Shown: positions 18,301 through 27,508, counted from the first letter of the stretch. The stretch: 64,000 nucleotides of DNA from Rossellomorea vietnamensis (GCF_001305855.1 NZ_LIXZ01000015.1:853-64852); one strand, 5' to 3'. Translations and numbers: made by a program. Notes: a model not told the origin generated them from the sequence alone.

Positions 18301-19146
18301 TTAAGTATATTGATAAAAGCCACTTCCACTCTTCTTCCCAAATCGCCCCGCCTTTACGTATTTAAGTAAGAGAGGACTAGGTCTGTATTTTTCTCCAAGT
18401 GTCTGATGCAAGTACTCCATATTCCTTAGCCGGGTATCCAAACCTACTAAGTCTGCCAACTCAAGTGGCCCCATCGGATGATTGAGTCCCAGCTTCAATG
18501 CTTTATCAATATCTTCAGCCGATGCCACTCCCTCCATCAGCATATTCATAGCCTCATTTCCAATTAGGCAATTCATTCTGGAAGTGACAAACCCGGGCAA
18601 TTCATTTACTTCGACCGTTTCTTTCTTCAGTCTCTCACCGACTTCTTTCACAAGCCTTACTGTTTCATCTGACGTTTCCAAGCCACGGATCACTTCAATC
18701 AGCTTCATTTTATGAACCGGGTTAAAGAAGTGCATAGCCACCACTTTATCGGGACGTGACGTCTGTGCCCCAATTTCTGTCGGACTCATGGTTGATGTAT
18801 TAGTTGCTAGAATGGTTTCTTCGGAGGAGATGCGATCTAACCTTTTAAAAATGTCAATCTTTAATTCCATTTTTTCAAGCACTGCCTCTATGACGAGGTC
18901 TGCGTTAGTTGCAGCAGTTTCTAAATCCGTTTCAAAAAGAAGACGGTCCTTCGCCTTCCCATATTGGTCTTCAGAAATAAATCCTTTTTGGAAGCTGCCT
19001 TCCAATAGGCTATAGATATCTTTCTTTGCTTTTTCGAGGATTTCTTCGTTAATATCATTCAAGTAAACATTAAAACCTGAAACCGCACAGGTATACGCAA
19101 TTCCCTTGCCCATTACACCCGATCCTACCACTGTAATATTTTGCAC
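18301..19146 (-). CDS. 3-hydroxyacyl-CoA (3-hydroxybutyryl-CoA) dehydrogenase
   Basis: 281 residues, typical of the short single-function enzyme. NAD loop VVGSGVMGKGIAY at the N-terminus, catalytic histidine in MHFFNPVHKMKLIEVI, and GFVTSRMN with the conserved asparagine. It starts at a GTG with AAGGAGG seven bases upstream. It oxidises 3-hydroxyacyl-CoA to 3-oxoacyl-CoA for the thiolase, completing the set with the next three genes. Confidence 0.9.
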   Translation of the reverse strand: MQNITVVGSGVMGKGIAYTCAVSGFNVYLNDINEEILEKAKKDIYSLLEGSFQKGFISEDQYGKAKDRLLFETDLETAATNADLVIEAVLEKMELKIDIFKRLDRISSEETILATNTSTMSPTEIGAQTSRPDKVVAMHFFNPVHKMKLIEVIRGLETSDETVRLVKEVGERLKKETVEVNELPGFVTSRMNCLIGNEAMNMLMEGVASAEDIDKALKLGLNHPMGPLELADLVGLDTRLRNMEYLHQTLGEKYRPSPLLLKYVKAGRFGKKSGSGFYQYT

Positions 19147-19158
19147 ATGAAAGCCTCC

Positions 19159-21129
19159 TTAGCTGGATATTGTATGTTCAACAGACGTGCTTTTAGGATT
19201 GAATTTTTGATAGAAGAATACTAGTGCCAGAATGGCGAACCCAATGAGGTCCGTTACAATCCCCGGATTGATCATTAGGATTGCGCCAATAAATAGGATG
19301 ATCCTCTCATACCAAAGCGCATTCCTCAAAAGCCATCCTTCTGCCGCACAAGCAACCCCTATGATGCCAATAATGGATGTAATCACTGATAGAATAATAT
19401 GAGGAGCATCCCCTACAAGGAGCAATGTCTCTCCATAAACAAACATATACGGAACGATGAAGGCGGCAAGCCCCAGTCTTACAGCTGTCATTCCTGTTTT
19501 CATCGGATCCGAACCCGAAAGGCCAGCTGCAGCAAACGCAGCCAGCGCCACTGGTGGTGTGATTGCTGAAAGAGCAGCAAAGTAAAACACGAACATATGG
19601 GCAGCAAGCGGTGATACACCCAGTGCAATCAACGCTGGAATGGTAAGAGGTACTTGAACGATGTAAGCTGCAACCGTCGGAAGTCCCATCCCCAGGATAA
19701 TGCTCGTAATCATAGTGAAAATAAGAGTCACAATTAAAATCCCACCTGAGATATCAATGATCATCCCACTGAATTTCAGCCCAATTCCAGTCAAGCCGAT
19801 AATCCCGATAATAAAACCTGACGCAGCACATGCAACGGCGGTTTCAACGGCAGCCCTTGCCCCTAAATCGAGAGCTTTATACATTTTTGAGAATGATAGT
19901 CTTGTAGACTTTTTAAAAGCTGCCACGACGATCGTCACGCCGATTGAAAATAATCCGGCTCGCATAGGAGAAGTACCTGATGCCAACATCACGACGATCA
20001 CGACTAACGGTACAAAGAACATAAATCCCGTCTTTAATACGGTTGAAACCTTTGGCAGATCTTCCTTCTTTAAGCCATTCAGTCCCAGTCGCTTCGCTCG
20101 TAAATCAACTTGAAAGTATAAGCAGCAGTAATAAAGAACTGCTGGTATAATGGCAGCCACTGCTATATCCATATAAGGAACCCCTAAATATGAAGCAATG
20201 ATGAAAGCGGAAGCTCCCATGATCGGAGGCATGATCTGTCCTCCTGTAGAAGAAACCGCTTCCACAGCAGCTGCAAAATGACTTTTATATCCCGTTTTCT
20301 TCATTAATGGAATCGTGAAGGCACCCGTTGTCACCGTGTTGGCTACAGCACTTCCTGAAATGGTTCCTAAGATGGAACTAGCCACAATGGCCGTTTTAGC
20401 AGGGCCACCTCGATACTTCCCCATACCTGCAACTGATAAATCAATGAAGAATTGTCCTGCTCCGGAAACCTCCAGAAACTTCCCAAAAAGAATAAAAAGG
20501 AAGATAAAAGTGGCTGATACTCCAAGAGGGACACTAAAAATGCCAGTCACTGTATAGAATAGGTGATCCACGATCCACATGGCGGTAAATTCACGGTGGG
20601 AGAGTTCACCGGTGATGAGATGTCCAAATATCCCGTATACCAAACAAATGAAAATAATCAGTACCAGCGTATTACCTATCACACGGCGGGTCGCTTCGAT
20701 TAGCAATAACCCTGATACGATCCCAATCGTGATTTCAAGCATGCTGAGCGGTTCAATATAACTCATCCGTGATGAGATCACCTGTGCGTTCATCACATAA
20801 TAGGAATAACAGGCAATCGACAAAATCATAAACAGCCAGTCGTACCAGGGAATGCTCTCATTTTTCACTGCTTTTTTGGATGGCTTATAAATCGCAAATG
20901 TAAGAATCAGAGCAAATGCCAGATGGGCAGACCGCTGGAGTATCGACTCAAAAACACCAAAGAATGCCGTGTATAAATGGAACAAAGACATAAGGACAGC
21001 AACAATCGAAATGATTCTTGCAGCTGCACCCTTTAAAGAGCGCAGCTTACTGTTAAGGTTTCCATCTTCATCATATTGGGTTACAATTTCCGATGCTTCT
21101 ATTTCTGTTGACGAATCCTTTTTAGTCAT
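19159..21129 (-). CDS. TRAP transporter permease, fused small and large subunits
   Basis: 656 residues, almost all membrane helices. The first ~160 residues resemble the 4-helix DctQ subunit and the rest the DctM large subunit, as in TAXI-type systems. Typical DctM stretches are SGSAVANTVTTGAFTIPLMK, GQIMPPIMGASAFI, GMGLPTVAAYIV and AALSAITPPVALAAFAA. It drives Na+- or H+-coupled uptake of an organic acid delivered by the binding protein encoded just upstream (40 bases). Confidence 0.9.
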   Translation of the reverse strand: MTKKDSSTEIEASEIVTQYDEDGNLNSKLRSLKGAAARIISIVAVLMSLFHLYTAFFGVFESILQRSAHLAFALILTFAIYKPSKKAVKNESIPWYDWLFMILSIACYSYYVMNAQVISSRMSYIEPLSMLEITIGIVSGLLLIEATRRVIGNTLVLIIFICLVYGIFGHLITGELSHREFTAMWIVDHLFYTVTGIFSVPLGVSATFIFLFILFGKFLEVSGAGQFFIDLSVAGMGKYRGGPAKTAIVASSILGTISGSAVANTVTTGAFTIPLMKKTGYKSHFAAAVEAVSSTGGQIMPPIMGASAFIIASYLGVPYMDIAVAAIIPAVLYYCCLYFQVDLRAKRLGLNGLKKEDLPKVSTVLKTGFMFFVPLVVIVVMLASGTSPMRAGLFSIGVTIVVAAFKKSTRLSFSKMYKALDLGARAAVETAVACAASGFIIGIIGLTGIGLKFSGMIIDISGGILIVTLIFTMITSIILGMGLPTVAAYIVQVPLTIPALIALGVSPLAAHMFVFYFAALSAITPPVALAAFAAAGLSGSDPMKTGMTAVRLGLAAFIVPYMFVYGETLLLVGDAPHIILSVITSIIGIIGVACAAEGWLLRNALWYERIILFIGAILMINPGIVTDLIGFAILALVFFYQKFNPKSTSVEHTISS

Positions 21130-21169
21130 ACTTTCACCTTCTTTTTCATGGATATAATGTGATTACTGC

Positions 21170-22159
21170 TTACTCAAGAGCGCCAACTTCCTTATAATAT
21201 TTCTCCGCTCCAGGATGCAGCTTGCCTACATTGTTCTTAACTGAATACTCTGCATCAAAGTCTTTCATAATCGGTGACAATGTTGTCCACGTATCTTTCT
21301 CTTCTACCATCATTTTCGTAAGCTTATAAACTGTATCTTCATCCATTAGGTCATCGTTCACTAATAGAACCGTATAACCTGCAACCGTATTAACATCTTC
21401 CTTCACATTGGAATACGTTCCGCCTTCAACGGTATATTCCAAATAACCTTCATTCTTATCATGCAATCCTTTAATCGTTTCATCATCCAAAGGAATTAAA
21501 CGAATTCCAAGTGTCGTATCAAGCTCTTGGAAAGTGGAGACCGGTGCTGCTACCATTCCTACGATTGCATCAATATGACCGTCACGAAGAAGGTCTGCTC
21601 CGTCAGCCGTACCAATATACTCAATTCCGCCAAGGTCATCGTAAGACATATCATTAAGCTTTAAAATATCCTGAAACGCAAGTTCTCCACTATATCCCTT
21701 AATCCCCGGGCTTACTTTCTTTCCTTTTAAATCCTTTACTGATTTGATATCTGAATCAGCGCGAACCACGATATGGAACACATTCGGATAGAGAGTCGCC
21801 ACCGTGCTGACATTATCCACTTTTTCTTTAAAAGCATTTTCTCCTTTTAAAGCTTCTGGAACCGTCTGACCATTACTGAATCCAAGAGCAAACGTACCTT
21901 GACTTAGCCCCAATAGGTTGGAAACAGATCCGCCCTCGACCACTGTTACAGATGAATCAGGGAATACTTCACTCATTTTTTCTCCCATTGAACCGGATAA
22001 TGTGTACCAGAAACCGCCCACTGTTGCTGAGCCGAACGCCATGTCTTTAGGTGGCCCATCAGCACTCTCTTTTTTAGTGCTTCCAGCTTCATCTGAAGAA
22101 CATGCCGCTAATGTCATTAATAAAAAGGCTACCAATACGATTAAATATTTTTTCATCAT
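21170..22159 (-). CDS. TAXI-family TRAP solute-binding lipoprotein
   Basis: 329 residues with a lipoprotein signal (KKYLIVLVAFLLMTLAACSS; lipobox L-A-A-C at about 20). The mature part begins with the TAXI-type GSATVGGFWYTLSGSMGEKM and has SVSNLLGLSQGTFALGFSN and SPGIKGYSGELAFQDIL. It captures a carboxylate outside the membrane for the fused permease. Such proteins bind glutamate, fumarate or aromatic acids; the ligand here is not predictable. Confidence 0.9.
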   Translation of the reverse strand: MMKKYLIVLVAFLLMTLAACSSDEAGSTKKESADGPPKDMAFGSATVGGFWYTLSGSMGEKMSEVFPDSSVTVVEGGSVSNLLGLSQGTFALGFSNGQTVPEALKGENAFKEKVDNVSTVATLYPNVFHIVVRADSDIKSVKDLKGKKVSPGIKGYSGELAFQDILKLNDMSYDDLGGIEYIGTADGADLLRDGHIDAIVGMVAAPVSTFQELDTTLGIRLIPLDDETIKGLHDKNEGYLEYTVEGGTYSNVKEDVNTVAGYTVLLVNDDLMDEDTVYKLTKMMVEEKDTWTTLSPIMKDFDAEYSVKNNVGKLHPGAEKYYKEVGALE

Positions 22160-22169
22160 TACGTCCCCC

Positions 22170-22826
22170 TTAATTTGATTTTATTTTTGTTTTTTCTACT
22201 AAATAGAATGGTGCGTCTGTTATTTCTCGCAGCCCTTCAACAGAAATGTCCGAGAGGATTTCAACCAAGTACATCTTTTCTTCCAAGAACTTGAATACCG
22301 CATGCTCCGTTACGACCATGTCCGCTTTTCTCACCCCGCTACTTGGATAAGAAAGCTTTTTCACAAGTTTAGGACTACCATTTTTGGACAAATGCATAGA
22401 AGCAATGATCATACGCTTAGCACCTGCAACTAAATCCATTGCTCCCCCGACTCCAAGGATGGTTTCACCTGGTACGGCCCAATTGGCAACCTCTCCGGTT
22501 TGATCAACCTGTAAAGCACCAAGGACTGCTGTATCAATATGCCCTCCCCGTATCATCAAGAAGGAATCAGAGCTGTCAAATAAGGAAGAACCGATATCCA
22601 TGGAAACGGGTTTTTTACTGGCGCTGATCAAATCCATATCCACGTCCTCACCAGTTGGAGTAGGTCCCATACCAAGTAATCCATTTTCTGATTGGAGGTA
22701 TACTTTTTTCTCTCCTAGATAATCCGGAATGAGAGTGGGTATGCCGACTCCTAAATTAACGATTTCATCTTCGTTTAATTCTTGAGCTACCCTCTTAGCA
22801 ATAGTGATTCTTTCATACTGACTCAA
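22170..22826 (-). CDS. CoA-transferase subunit B (3-oxoacid type)
   Basis: 218 residues. The catalytic glutamate lies in LQSENGLLGMG, in the classic S-E-N-G context of family I CoA-transferases, preceded by VNLGVGIPTL. With subunit A it moves CoA from a donor thioester to the incoming acid. The start is a TTG at 22826, eight bases after a GGGGG-type ribosome site, and overlaps the subunit A gene by 14 bases. Confidence 0.9.
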   Translation of the reverse strand: MSQYERITIAKRVAQELNEDEIVNLGVGIPTLIPDYLGEKKVYLQSENGLLGMGPTPTGEDVDMDLISASKKPVSMDIGSSLFDSSDSFLMIRGGHIDTAVLGALQVDQTGEVANWAVPGETILGVGGAMDLVAGAKRMIIASMHLSKNGSPKLVKKLSYPSSGVRKADMVVTEHAVFKFLEEKMYLVEILSDISVEGLREITDAPFYLVEKTKIKSN

Positions 22827-23499
22827 CGTATCTTCCCCCTTCCTTCACGTATCGGTTTTGAACGATGTAGTCGACGTATAAATGTGGTGTAACGACCTCT
22901 TCGGGAGCAAATGACCCAGCTTCCACAATCTCGTCCACCTCAGCAATCACAACCTTAGCAGCAGTTGCCATCACTGGATTAAAATTTCTTGCTGTCTTGT
23001 CATAAACTAAATTCCCAAGCGTATCAGCCTTCAGTGCCTTGATAATCGCTACATCTCCTTTGATTGCTTTTTCAAAAATGTAGGGCTCACCATCAATCAC
23101 TTTTTCTTCTTTTCCTTCAGCCAGTTTCGTCCCTACACCTGTTTTTGTATAGAAACCACCGATTCCGGCTCCGCCGCAGCGAATCGCTTCCGCTAACGTC
23201 CCCTGAGGAATGAGCTCAATTTCCAATTCACCCTTTGACCAGGCTTTGACTGCATCCCGGTTGGTAGTAAAGTAGGATCCTTTTGCCTTTTTGAGCTTTC
23301 CGGCAATCAAAAGTTTCCCGAGGCCACGCCCTTCCTCCCCCAGGTTATTACTGATGATGGTTAAATTGTCTTTATTTGAATTCACCAGTTCATCTATAAG
23401 TGTCAGCGGTGTCCCTGAAAGGCCAAAACCTCCGACCAACAATGTGTCCCCACTTTGAATGTGAAGCAGCGCATCATCCAGACTTAATCGTTTCTTCAT
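22813..23499 (-). CDS. CoA-transferase subunit A (3-oxoacid type)
   Basis: 228 residues with the family signature LLVGGFGLSGTPLTLI near the N-terminus, the GGAGIGGFYTKTGVGT stretch at about 110, and RNFNPVMATAAK. It partners subunit B encoded next. GGGGAGG upstream of the ATG lies within the end of the CoA-ligase-like gene, which it overlaps by 26 bases. Activation by CoA transfer instead of ATP suits entry of a carboxylate into the beta-oxidation set. Confidence 0.9.
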   Translation of the reverse strand: MKKRLSLDDALLHIQSGDTLLVGGFGLSGTPLTLIDELVNSNKDNLTIISNNLGEEGRGLGKLLIAGKLKKAKGSYFTTNRDAVKAWSKGELEIELIPQGTLAEAIRCGGAGIGGFYTKTGVGTKLAEGKEEKVIDGEPYIFEKAIKGDVAIIKALKADTLGNLVYDKTARNFNPVMATAAKVVIAEVDEIVEAGSFAPEEVVTPHLYVDYIVQNRYVKEGGRYVESV

Positions 23500-24892
23500 T
23501 TTGTTCCTCCCCTTGTTTTTGAGATTCCGAATAGTTCACATAAGCAGCAAAAGATTTAATGGCTGTGCTTTCATGGAAGAAATATGGCTTCTTGGTCTCT
23601 TTCAGAGTGTCTATGGCCAACTCATCGTTGTATCCCTGAGACATAAATATAGGTAGAAAAATGCAATTACTCTCTCTCATCAACGTTCGGATTTGTCCTG
23701 ATAAAATTTCATTTTGATAGTCTACTTGGAACGGAAACGGCACGATGATATTGTCATAATCTCCTGATTCATGAAGTACTTCCAAACAGGAAGTCAACTT
23801 GGATAGATCGTCATAAACAATGGTGGTTACATCTAAAGGATTCATAAAGGATTTCTGAATTCCGGTAATGCGAATCATTTGTTGCTGTAGATCATCAGAT
23901 AGAGGAGTAAGTTCAATATCATATTTATCGCATAAGTCCGCTAAATAAATCGAAGTAGCACCCGCCCATGAGAAAATGACGGTTCGCACACCCTTCGCTT
24001 TCTTATATGAATCGAAAAGCCAGGAAATCGCTACCACTTCGTCAATACTCTCCGCCTTGATTAACCCTGGATGATTGACCATTTCCCATGGAATGGCATA
24101 ATCATTATTTCTGCCAAGATGATGCTTAACGGCAATCCTGGATATCTTCGAGTGACCAATAGGAAGTAAGATAACAGGCTTCCTGTGAAGATAGGCTTGA
24201 TGAAGGAGACGAAAAAATCGTTCCTCTTCTGAAATCGATTCAATGATTAATAGAATCGTTTCTGTATCAGGGTCATTGATCAAAAACTCAAAGCAGTCAT
24301 TCATGTTTATATCCATCTCATTACCAGGAGAAAGCCAGTAGGAAAAACCAAGACCCTTCTCATTTGCATCCAATACTGCCCTTCCGATGCTTCCTCCATG
24401 ACTGATCAAACCAACAGACCCTTTATGAAAATTTTTAGGTTCAAATCGAGGTGAAAAGGAGATTCCCCAATTCCCAATAAAATGATAGAAACCAGGTGAA
24501 TTCGGTCCATAAACCATTGTATCTGTACCTTTTACGATAGCTTTAAGCTCCTCTTCCCTAGTGATTCCATCCGTACCGCTTTCAGAAAATCCTGAGCTTA
24601 GAATGATTACATTTTTAACTTGTTTTTCTACGCATTCTTTTAATATTTTTGGGGTATGTATAAAAGGAACGATTATACATGCCAAGTCGATTTCTTCTTT
24701 AATCTCCAGTACACTTGGATAACAAGTCATTCCTGAAATCGAATCATAGTTGGGATTAACAAGATAAATATCCCCAGCGAATTTTGACTTTTGAAGATTA
24801 ACCATCACACGTCCGGCATTCTGATGAAACCTCTCAGATGCGCCTATAATTGCAATACTTTCAGGGGAAACGATAGGTTGTAGTGTTCTCAT
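23474..24892 (-). CDS. CoA-binding protein, NDP-forming acyl-CoA synthetase alpha-like
   Basis: 472 residues. The N-terminus is a CoA-binding Rossmann domain (IVSPESIAIIGASERFHQNA; GDIYLVNPNYD). Two succinyl-CoA-ligase-like domains follow, with SLISHGGSIGRAVLDANE-type sequence and VILLPIGHSKISRIAVKHH, near where the phosphohistidine of ADP-forming acetyl-CoA synthetases lies. No ATP-grasp domain is present in it or nearby, so it cannot be a complete ligase alone. It may be a regulatory or partner form, or work with a beta subunit elsewhere. First enzyme-like gene after the regulator, overlapping it by four bases. Confidence 0.75.
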   Translation of the reverse strand: MRTLQPIVSPESIAIIGASERFHQNAGRVMVNLQKSKFAGDIYLVNPNYDSISGMTCYPSVLEIKEEIDLACIIVPFIHTPKILKECVEKQVKNVIILSSGFSESGTDGITREEELKAIVKGTDTMVYGPNSPGFYHFIGNWGISFSPRFEPKNFHKGSVGLISHGGSIGRAVLDANEKGLGFSYWLSPGNEMDINMNDCFEFLINDPDTETILLIIESISEEERFFRLLHQAYLHRKPVILLPIGHSKISRIAVKHHLGRNNDYAIPWEMVNHPGLIKAESIDEVVAISWLFDSYKKAKGVRTVIFSWAGATSIYLADLCDKYDIELTPLSDDLQQQMIRITGIQKSFMNPLDVTTIVYDDLSKLTSCLEVLHESGDYDNIIVPFPFQVDYQNEILSGQIRTLMRESNCIFLPIFMSQGYNDELAIDTLKETKKPYFFHESTAIKSFAAYVNYSESQKQGEEQNEETIKSG

Positions 24893-26940
24893 GATTTTAA
24901 TGATCCCCCTTCTAATTTTTTGACCTTCCTTACAATTGTGGAAGGATTCACCTTAAGAACGCGGGCTATGCCACGGTAAGACTTTTCTGTAAGAGACACC
25001 TTATAAATAAGCTCTCTTTCCAGCTCTTCTATCGCTTCCTTCAGTGGCAAAATTTCATTCACCACAATAGCCTTATCAGAAGCTGTTTTTTGTTCATCCG
25101 CTTTATTGAACAGCGAAAGTATATCGTTTTCACTAACTTCATAGTTTGTAGCTGTTACATATAATCTTTCAAGTATATTGACAAGCTCCCTTACATTGCC
25201 CGGCCATCTGTAACTGCTTAAAACTTGTATGGCTTTCGTTGAAAACCTTAGATGCTTATCATATTTAGAAGCAAACATTCTTGAATACGTATCGACCAGG
25301 AGTGGTATATCCTCCATTCTCTTTCTCAAAGGCGGAATGGAAATCGGTATGACATTCAACCGATAGAATAAGTCTTCACGGAAGTTCCCTTCTTGAACCA
25401 GTTCCTGAAGGTCTTTATTGGTAGCAGCAATGACACGGACATCTATCTTCTTGGGAGCTGCTGAACCTACCCGAGTTATCTCCATTTCCTGAAGGACCCG
25501 TAATAGTTTTACTTGAAGATGGGTGGGGATCTCTCCAATCTCATCGAGAAAAATCGTTCCATTGTTCGCTTGTTCAAACAATCCGGCTTTTCCCTTCTTT
25601 AAAGCACCCGTAAATGCTCCTCCCTCATAACCAAACAACTCTGATTCCATAAGCGTTTCTGGTATCGCTCCGCAGTTCACTTTAATGAATGGTTGTTCCA
25701 TCCTTGGACTTGCCTGTTGAATTAATTTGGCTATTTCTTCTTTCCCTACTCCCGATTCTCCTGTCAGTAGAACCGTAACATCAACTTTAGCCACCTGTTC
25801 CACGGTTTCGATCAACCTCTTCATTACTGAAGATTCTGCTATGAAGGAACCAGTTTTCTCAGATAAGTGTAAGGTCTCCAACAGTGACTTTGCTTTCTCA
25901 AGCTCAGTCCTCAATGCATCAAACTCAGTCATATCTTTCACGTATATGACAATTCTCTCAATCATTTTATTGCTGCTATTTTTAATAGGATTCGCGGAAA
26001 TGATTAACGAATTATCGTTGCCAATACTTGTTTCCATGACATTGTGCTGCTTGCCCTTGGCTACCACTTCACGGACAATTTTTTTAATAAAGGCAGGGGT
26101 TTCGGAGGTGTCGGAATCAAGATTAAATAGAGAACAAAAGCTTTGATTACTTTTAATAATGGTTCCTTCCCCATCTGTTATACAAATTCCGTCGGTTGAG
26201 TTTTCTAGTACGGTTTCCTGCTCCTTTAAGAGCTGTTTGACTGATTCAAGTTCATTCGAAACGAATTCAATCTCTGAAATATCCTGAAAGACGCCTACTG
26301 CCCCTGTAAGGTTTTCACCATCATAAAGTGGTGTTCTGTGTGTTAAATACATCCTGCGTCCCACACGATATTTTTCTGTGTGCCCCTTGCCAGTCCGAAT
26401 TACATTCAATAAGCCACTTGGTGTAACGACATCCGTCAAAAATTGGCCGATCGCTTTCTCTTTTGACGTCATGGCCATTTTTTCTGCAGGAGGGTTAATC
26501 GATGTGATTTTCCCCTCAAGATCAATCGAGAGAATGCCATTATGTGCAGATTTGAAAATTGCGTCCCAACGACTGACTTCTAGTTGAGAAAATTTGGCGA
26601 AGGAAGCCAAATACTGATCTTTCGTCAAGAATCCGGAAATATGTTCGTTCTTATTGAGTACCGGCCAAATATCGTAATCAATTTCTGCTATATGTTTTAA
26701 TTCATCCATTTCATGAAGATATTGAAATTTTGTTTTATGAACGTCAGATAATGCTCTTTTCTTTTTTAGCATCCCACTTAATAGATCATTCTCTGTAAAA
26801 CATCCCACCAGCTCATCCTTAATGTTATAAACCAACCCGCCCTTCACCCGAGATTCAAGTAAACGATTTGCAACAACTTCAATGTAATCGTTTTCAAAAA
26901 ACTTTATAGAAGTACTAGTCATCGCATCTTTCACCAACAA
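24889..26940 (-). CDS. Sigma-54-dependent activator (CBS-PAS-PAS-AAA+-HTH)
   Basis: About 683 residues: two CBS-like repeats (~1-120), PAS domain (~125-225), second PAS (~245-340), AAA+ core with Walker A LLTGESGVGKEEIA, the sigma-54-contact loop GAFTGA, FLDEIGEI and WPGNVRELVN, and a Fis-type HTH at the end (SYRGIARVLKVNPSTIVRKV). It opens promoters used by SigL/RpoN. The frame is open to a GTG at 26967, but the -24/-12 promoter predicts transcription from about 26971, leaving that start leaderless. AGAGGGAG eight bases before the TTG at 26940 is preferred. It heads the catabolic operon and probably activates it, itself included, on sensing the substrate. Confidence 0.88.
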   Translation of the reverse strand: MLVKDAMTSTSIKFFENDYIEVVANRLLESRVKGGLVYNIKDELVGCFTENDLLSGMLKKKRALSDVHKTKFQYLHEMDELKHIAEIDYDIWPVLNKNEHISGFLTKDQYLASFAKFSQLEVSRWDAIFKSAHNGILSIDLEGKITSINPPAEKMAMTSKEKAIGQFLTDVVTPSGLLNVIRTGKGHTEKYRVGRRMYLTHRTPLYDGENLTGAVGVFQDISEIEFVSNELESVKQLLKEQETVLENSTDGICITDGEGTIIKSNQSFCSLFNLDSDTSETPAFIKKIVREVVAKGKQHNVMETSIGNDNSLIISANPIKNSSNKMIERIVIYVKDMTEFDALRTELEKAKSLLETLHLSEKTGSFIAESSVMKRLIETVEQVAKVDVTVLLTGESGVGKEEIAKLIQQASPRMEQPFIKVNCGAIPETLMESELFGYEGGAFTGALKKGKAGLFEQANNGTIFLDEIGEIPTHLQVKLLRVLQEMEITRVGSAAPKKIDVRVIAATNKDLQELVQEGNFREDLFYRLNVIPISIPPLRKRMEDIPLLVDTYSRMFASKYDKHLRFSTKAIQVLSSYRWPGNVRELVNILERLYVTATNYEVSENDILSLFNKADEQKTASDKAIVVNEILPLKEAIEELERELIYKVSLTEKSYRGIARVLKVNPSTIVRKVKKLEGGSLKS

Positions 26941-26981
26941 TGTGCTCGCTCCCTCTGAGTGATCCACTCATATATTCTTAT

Positions 26982-26997
26982 TGCAAGAAGTGTGCCA
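26982..26997 (-). promoter_or_regulatory. Sigma-54 (-24/-12) promoter of the catabolic operon
   Basis: On the minus strand the sequence is TGGCACACTTCTTGCA, matching the consensus TGGCAC-N5-TTGCA with correct spacing. It lies about 40 bases upstream of the regulator's TTG start. A sigma-54 promoter directly before a sigma-54 activator gene fits autoregulation of the whole leftward run. Confidence 0.85.
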
Positions 26998-27070
26998 ACA
27001 TTAAAAAGGTCACAAAATACTGACTATTCTAATGTTTTACAATATTTAAACTATAAAACATATCATAAAA

Positions 27071-27096
27071 TGTTGCAATATCGCAACAAGTGTTGC
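27071..27096 (-). promoter_or_regulatory. Candidate enhancer (UAS) for the sigma-54 activator
   Basis: TGTTGCAATATCGCAACA (27071-27088) is an inverted repeat with 6-bp arms, followed by another TGTTGC half-site at 27091-27096. It lies about 100 bases upstream of the predicted transcription start, where enhancer-binding activators usually bind. Confidence 0.6.
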
Positions 27097-27166
27097 GTGA
27101 GTGCCATTATCCAACTGAGAATAAGGTCGAAAAATAGAAAAAAGACCCATATGTCTTTTATTCATT

Positions 27167-27196
27167 AAAAAAAAACGTTGCGTTTAAGCAACGTTT
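27167..27196 (-). terminator. Terminator of leftward transcription from the 27.2-27.5 kb remnant
   Basis: AAACGTTGC pairs with GCAACGTTT; on the minus strand the stem is followed by a run of T (the A-run on the plus strand). It insulates the sigma-54 promoter region from the truncated gene on its right. Confidence 0.75.
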
Positions 27197-27219
27197 TACT
27201 AATTTTATTAGTTAGAAGA

Positions 27220-27480
27220 TTAGAAGTGTGGATAAGCAACGGTTTTTATTTTCTCGGTTAGGGGAAGCATGGGGACGGTTCTATTGGCGGTGGTCCTGGG
27301 ATGCGGGGATATTGTACTTTTCCCGTACCCAGCCCGATGGTACAGGATGATCGTATACTCTTTCTTGATGGTGTCAATGAATGGCAGCCAGCTATAGAAG
27401 GAATTCCCGATCCTCGTTTCAAAGACGAGGACCTGTTTTCCTTCCCCTACTTTTAGATATTCATGATCGAATTCGTACAT
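27220..27480 (-). pseudogene. Truncated alpha/beta-hydrolase, cut by a REP-like repeat
   Basis: 86 residues from an ATG at 27480 with AAAGGAGG six bases upstream. The first ~50 residues look like the N-terminus of an alpha/beta-hydrolase: KVGEGKQVLVFETRIGNSFY, then YTIILYHRAGYGKS, the strand-turn before the usual R-T motif. After PRTTA the frame runs into a GGGGACGGTT repeat (NRTVPMLP) and stops soon after. The nucleophile elbow and the rest of the fold (normally 250 residues or more) are absent. It is almost certainly a dead fragment, truncated at the repeat. Confidence 0.7.
27264..27283 (+). repeat. GGGGACGGTTC repeat, single copy
   Basis: GAAGCATGGGGACGGTTCT, a half-length copy of the family that recurs to 47.5 kb. 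It marks the point where the alpha/beta-hydrolase homology ends. Confidence 0.8.
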
Positions 27481-27508
27481 GTTAGTCCTCCTTTTTATCA
27501 TGTCTATT

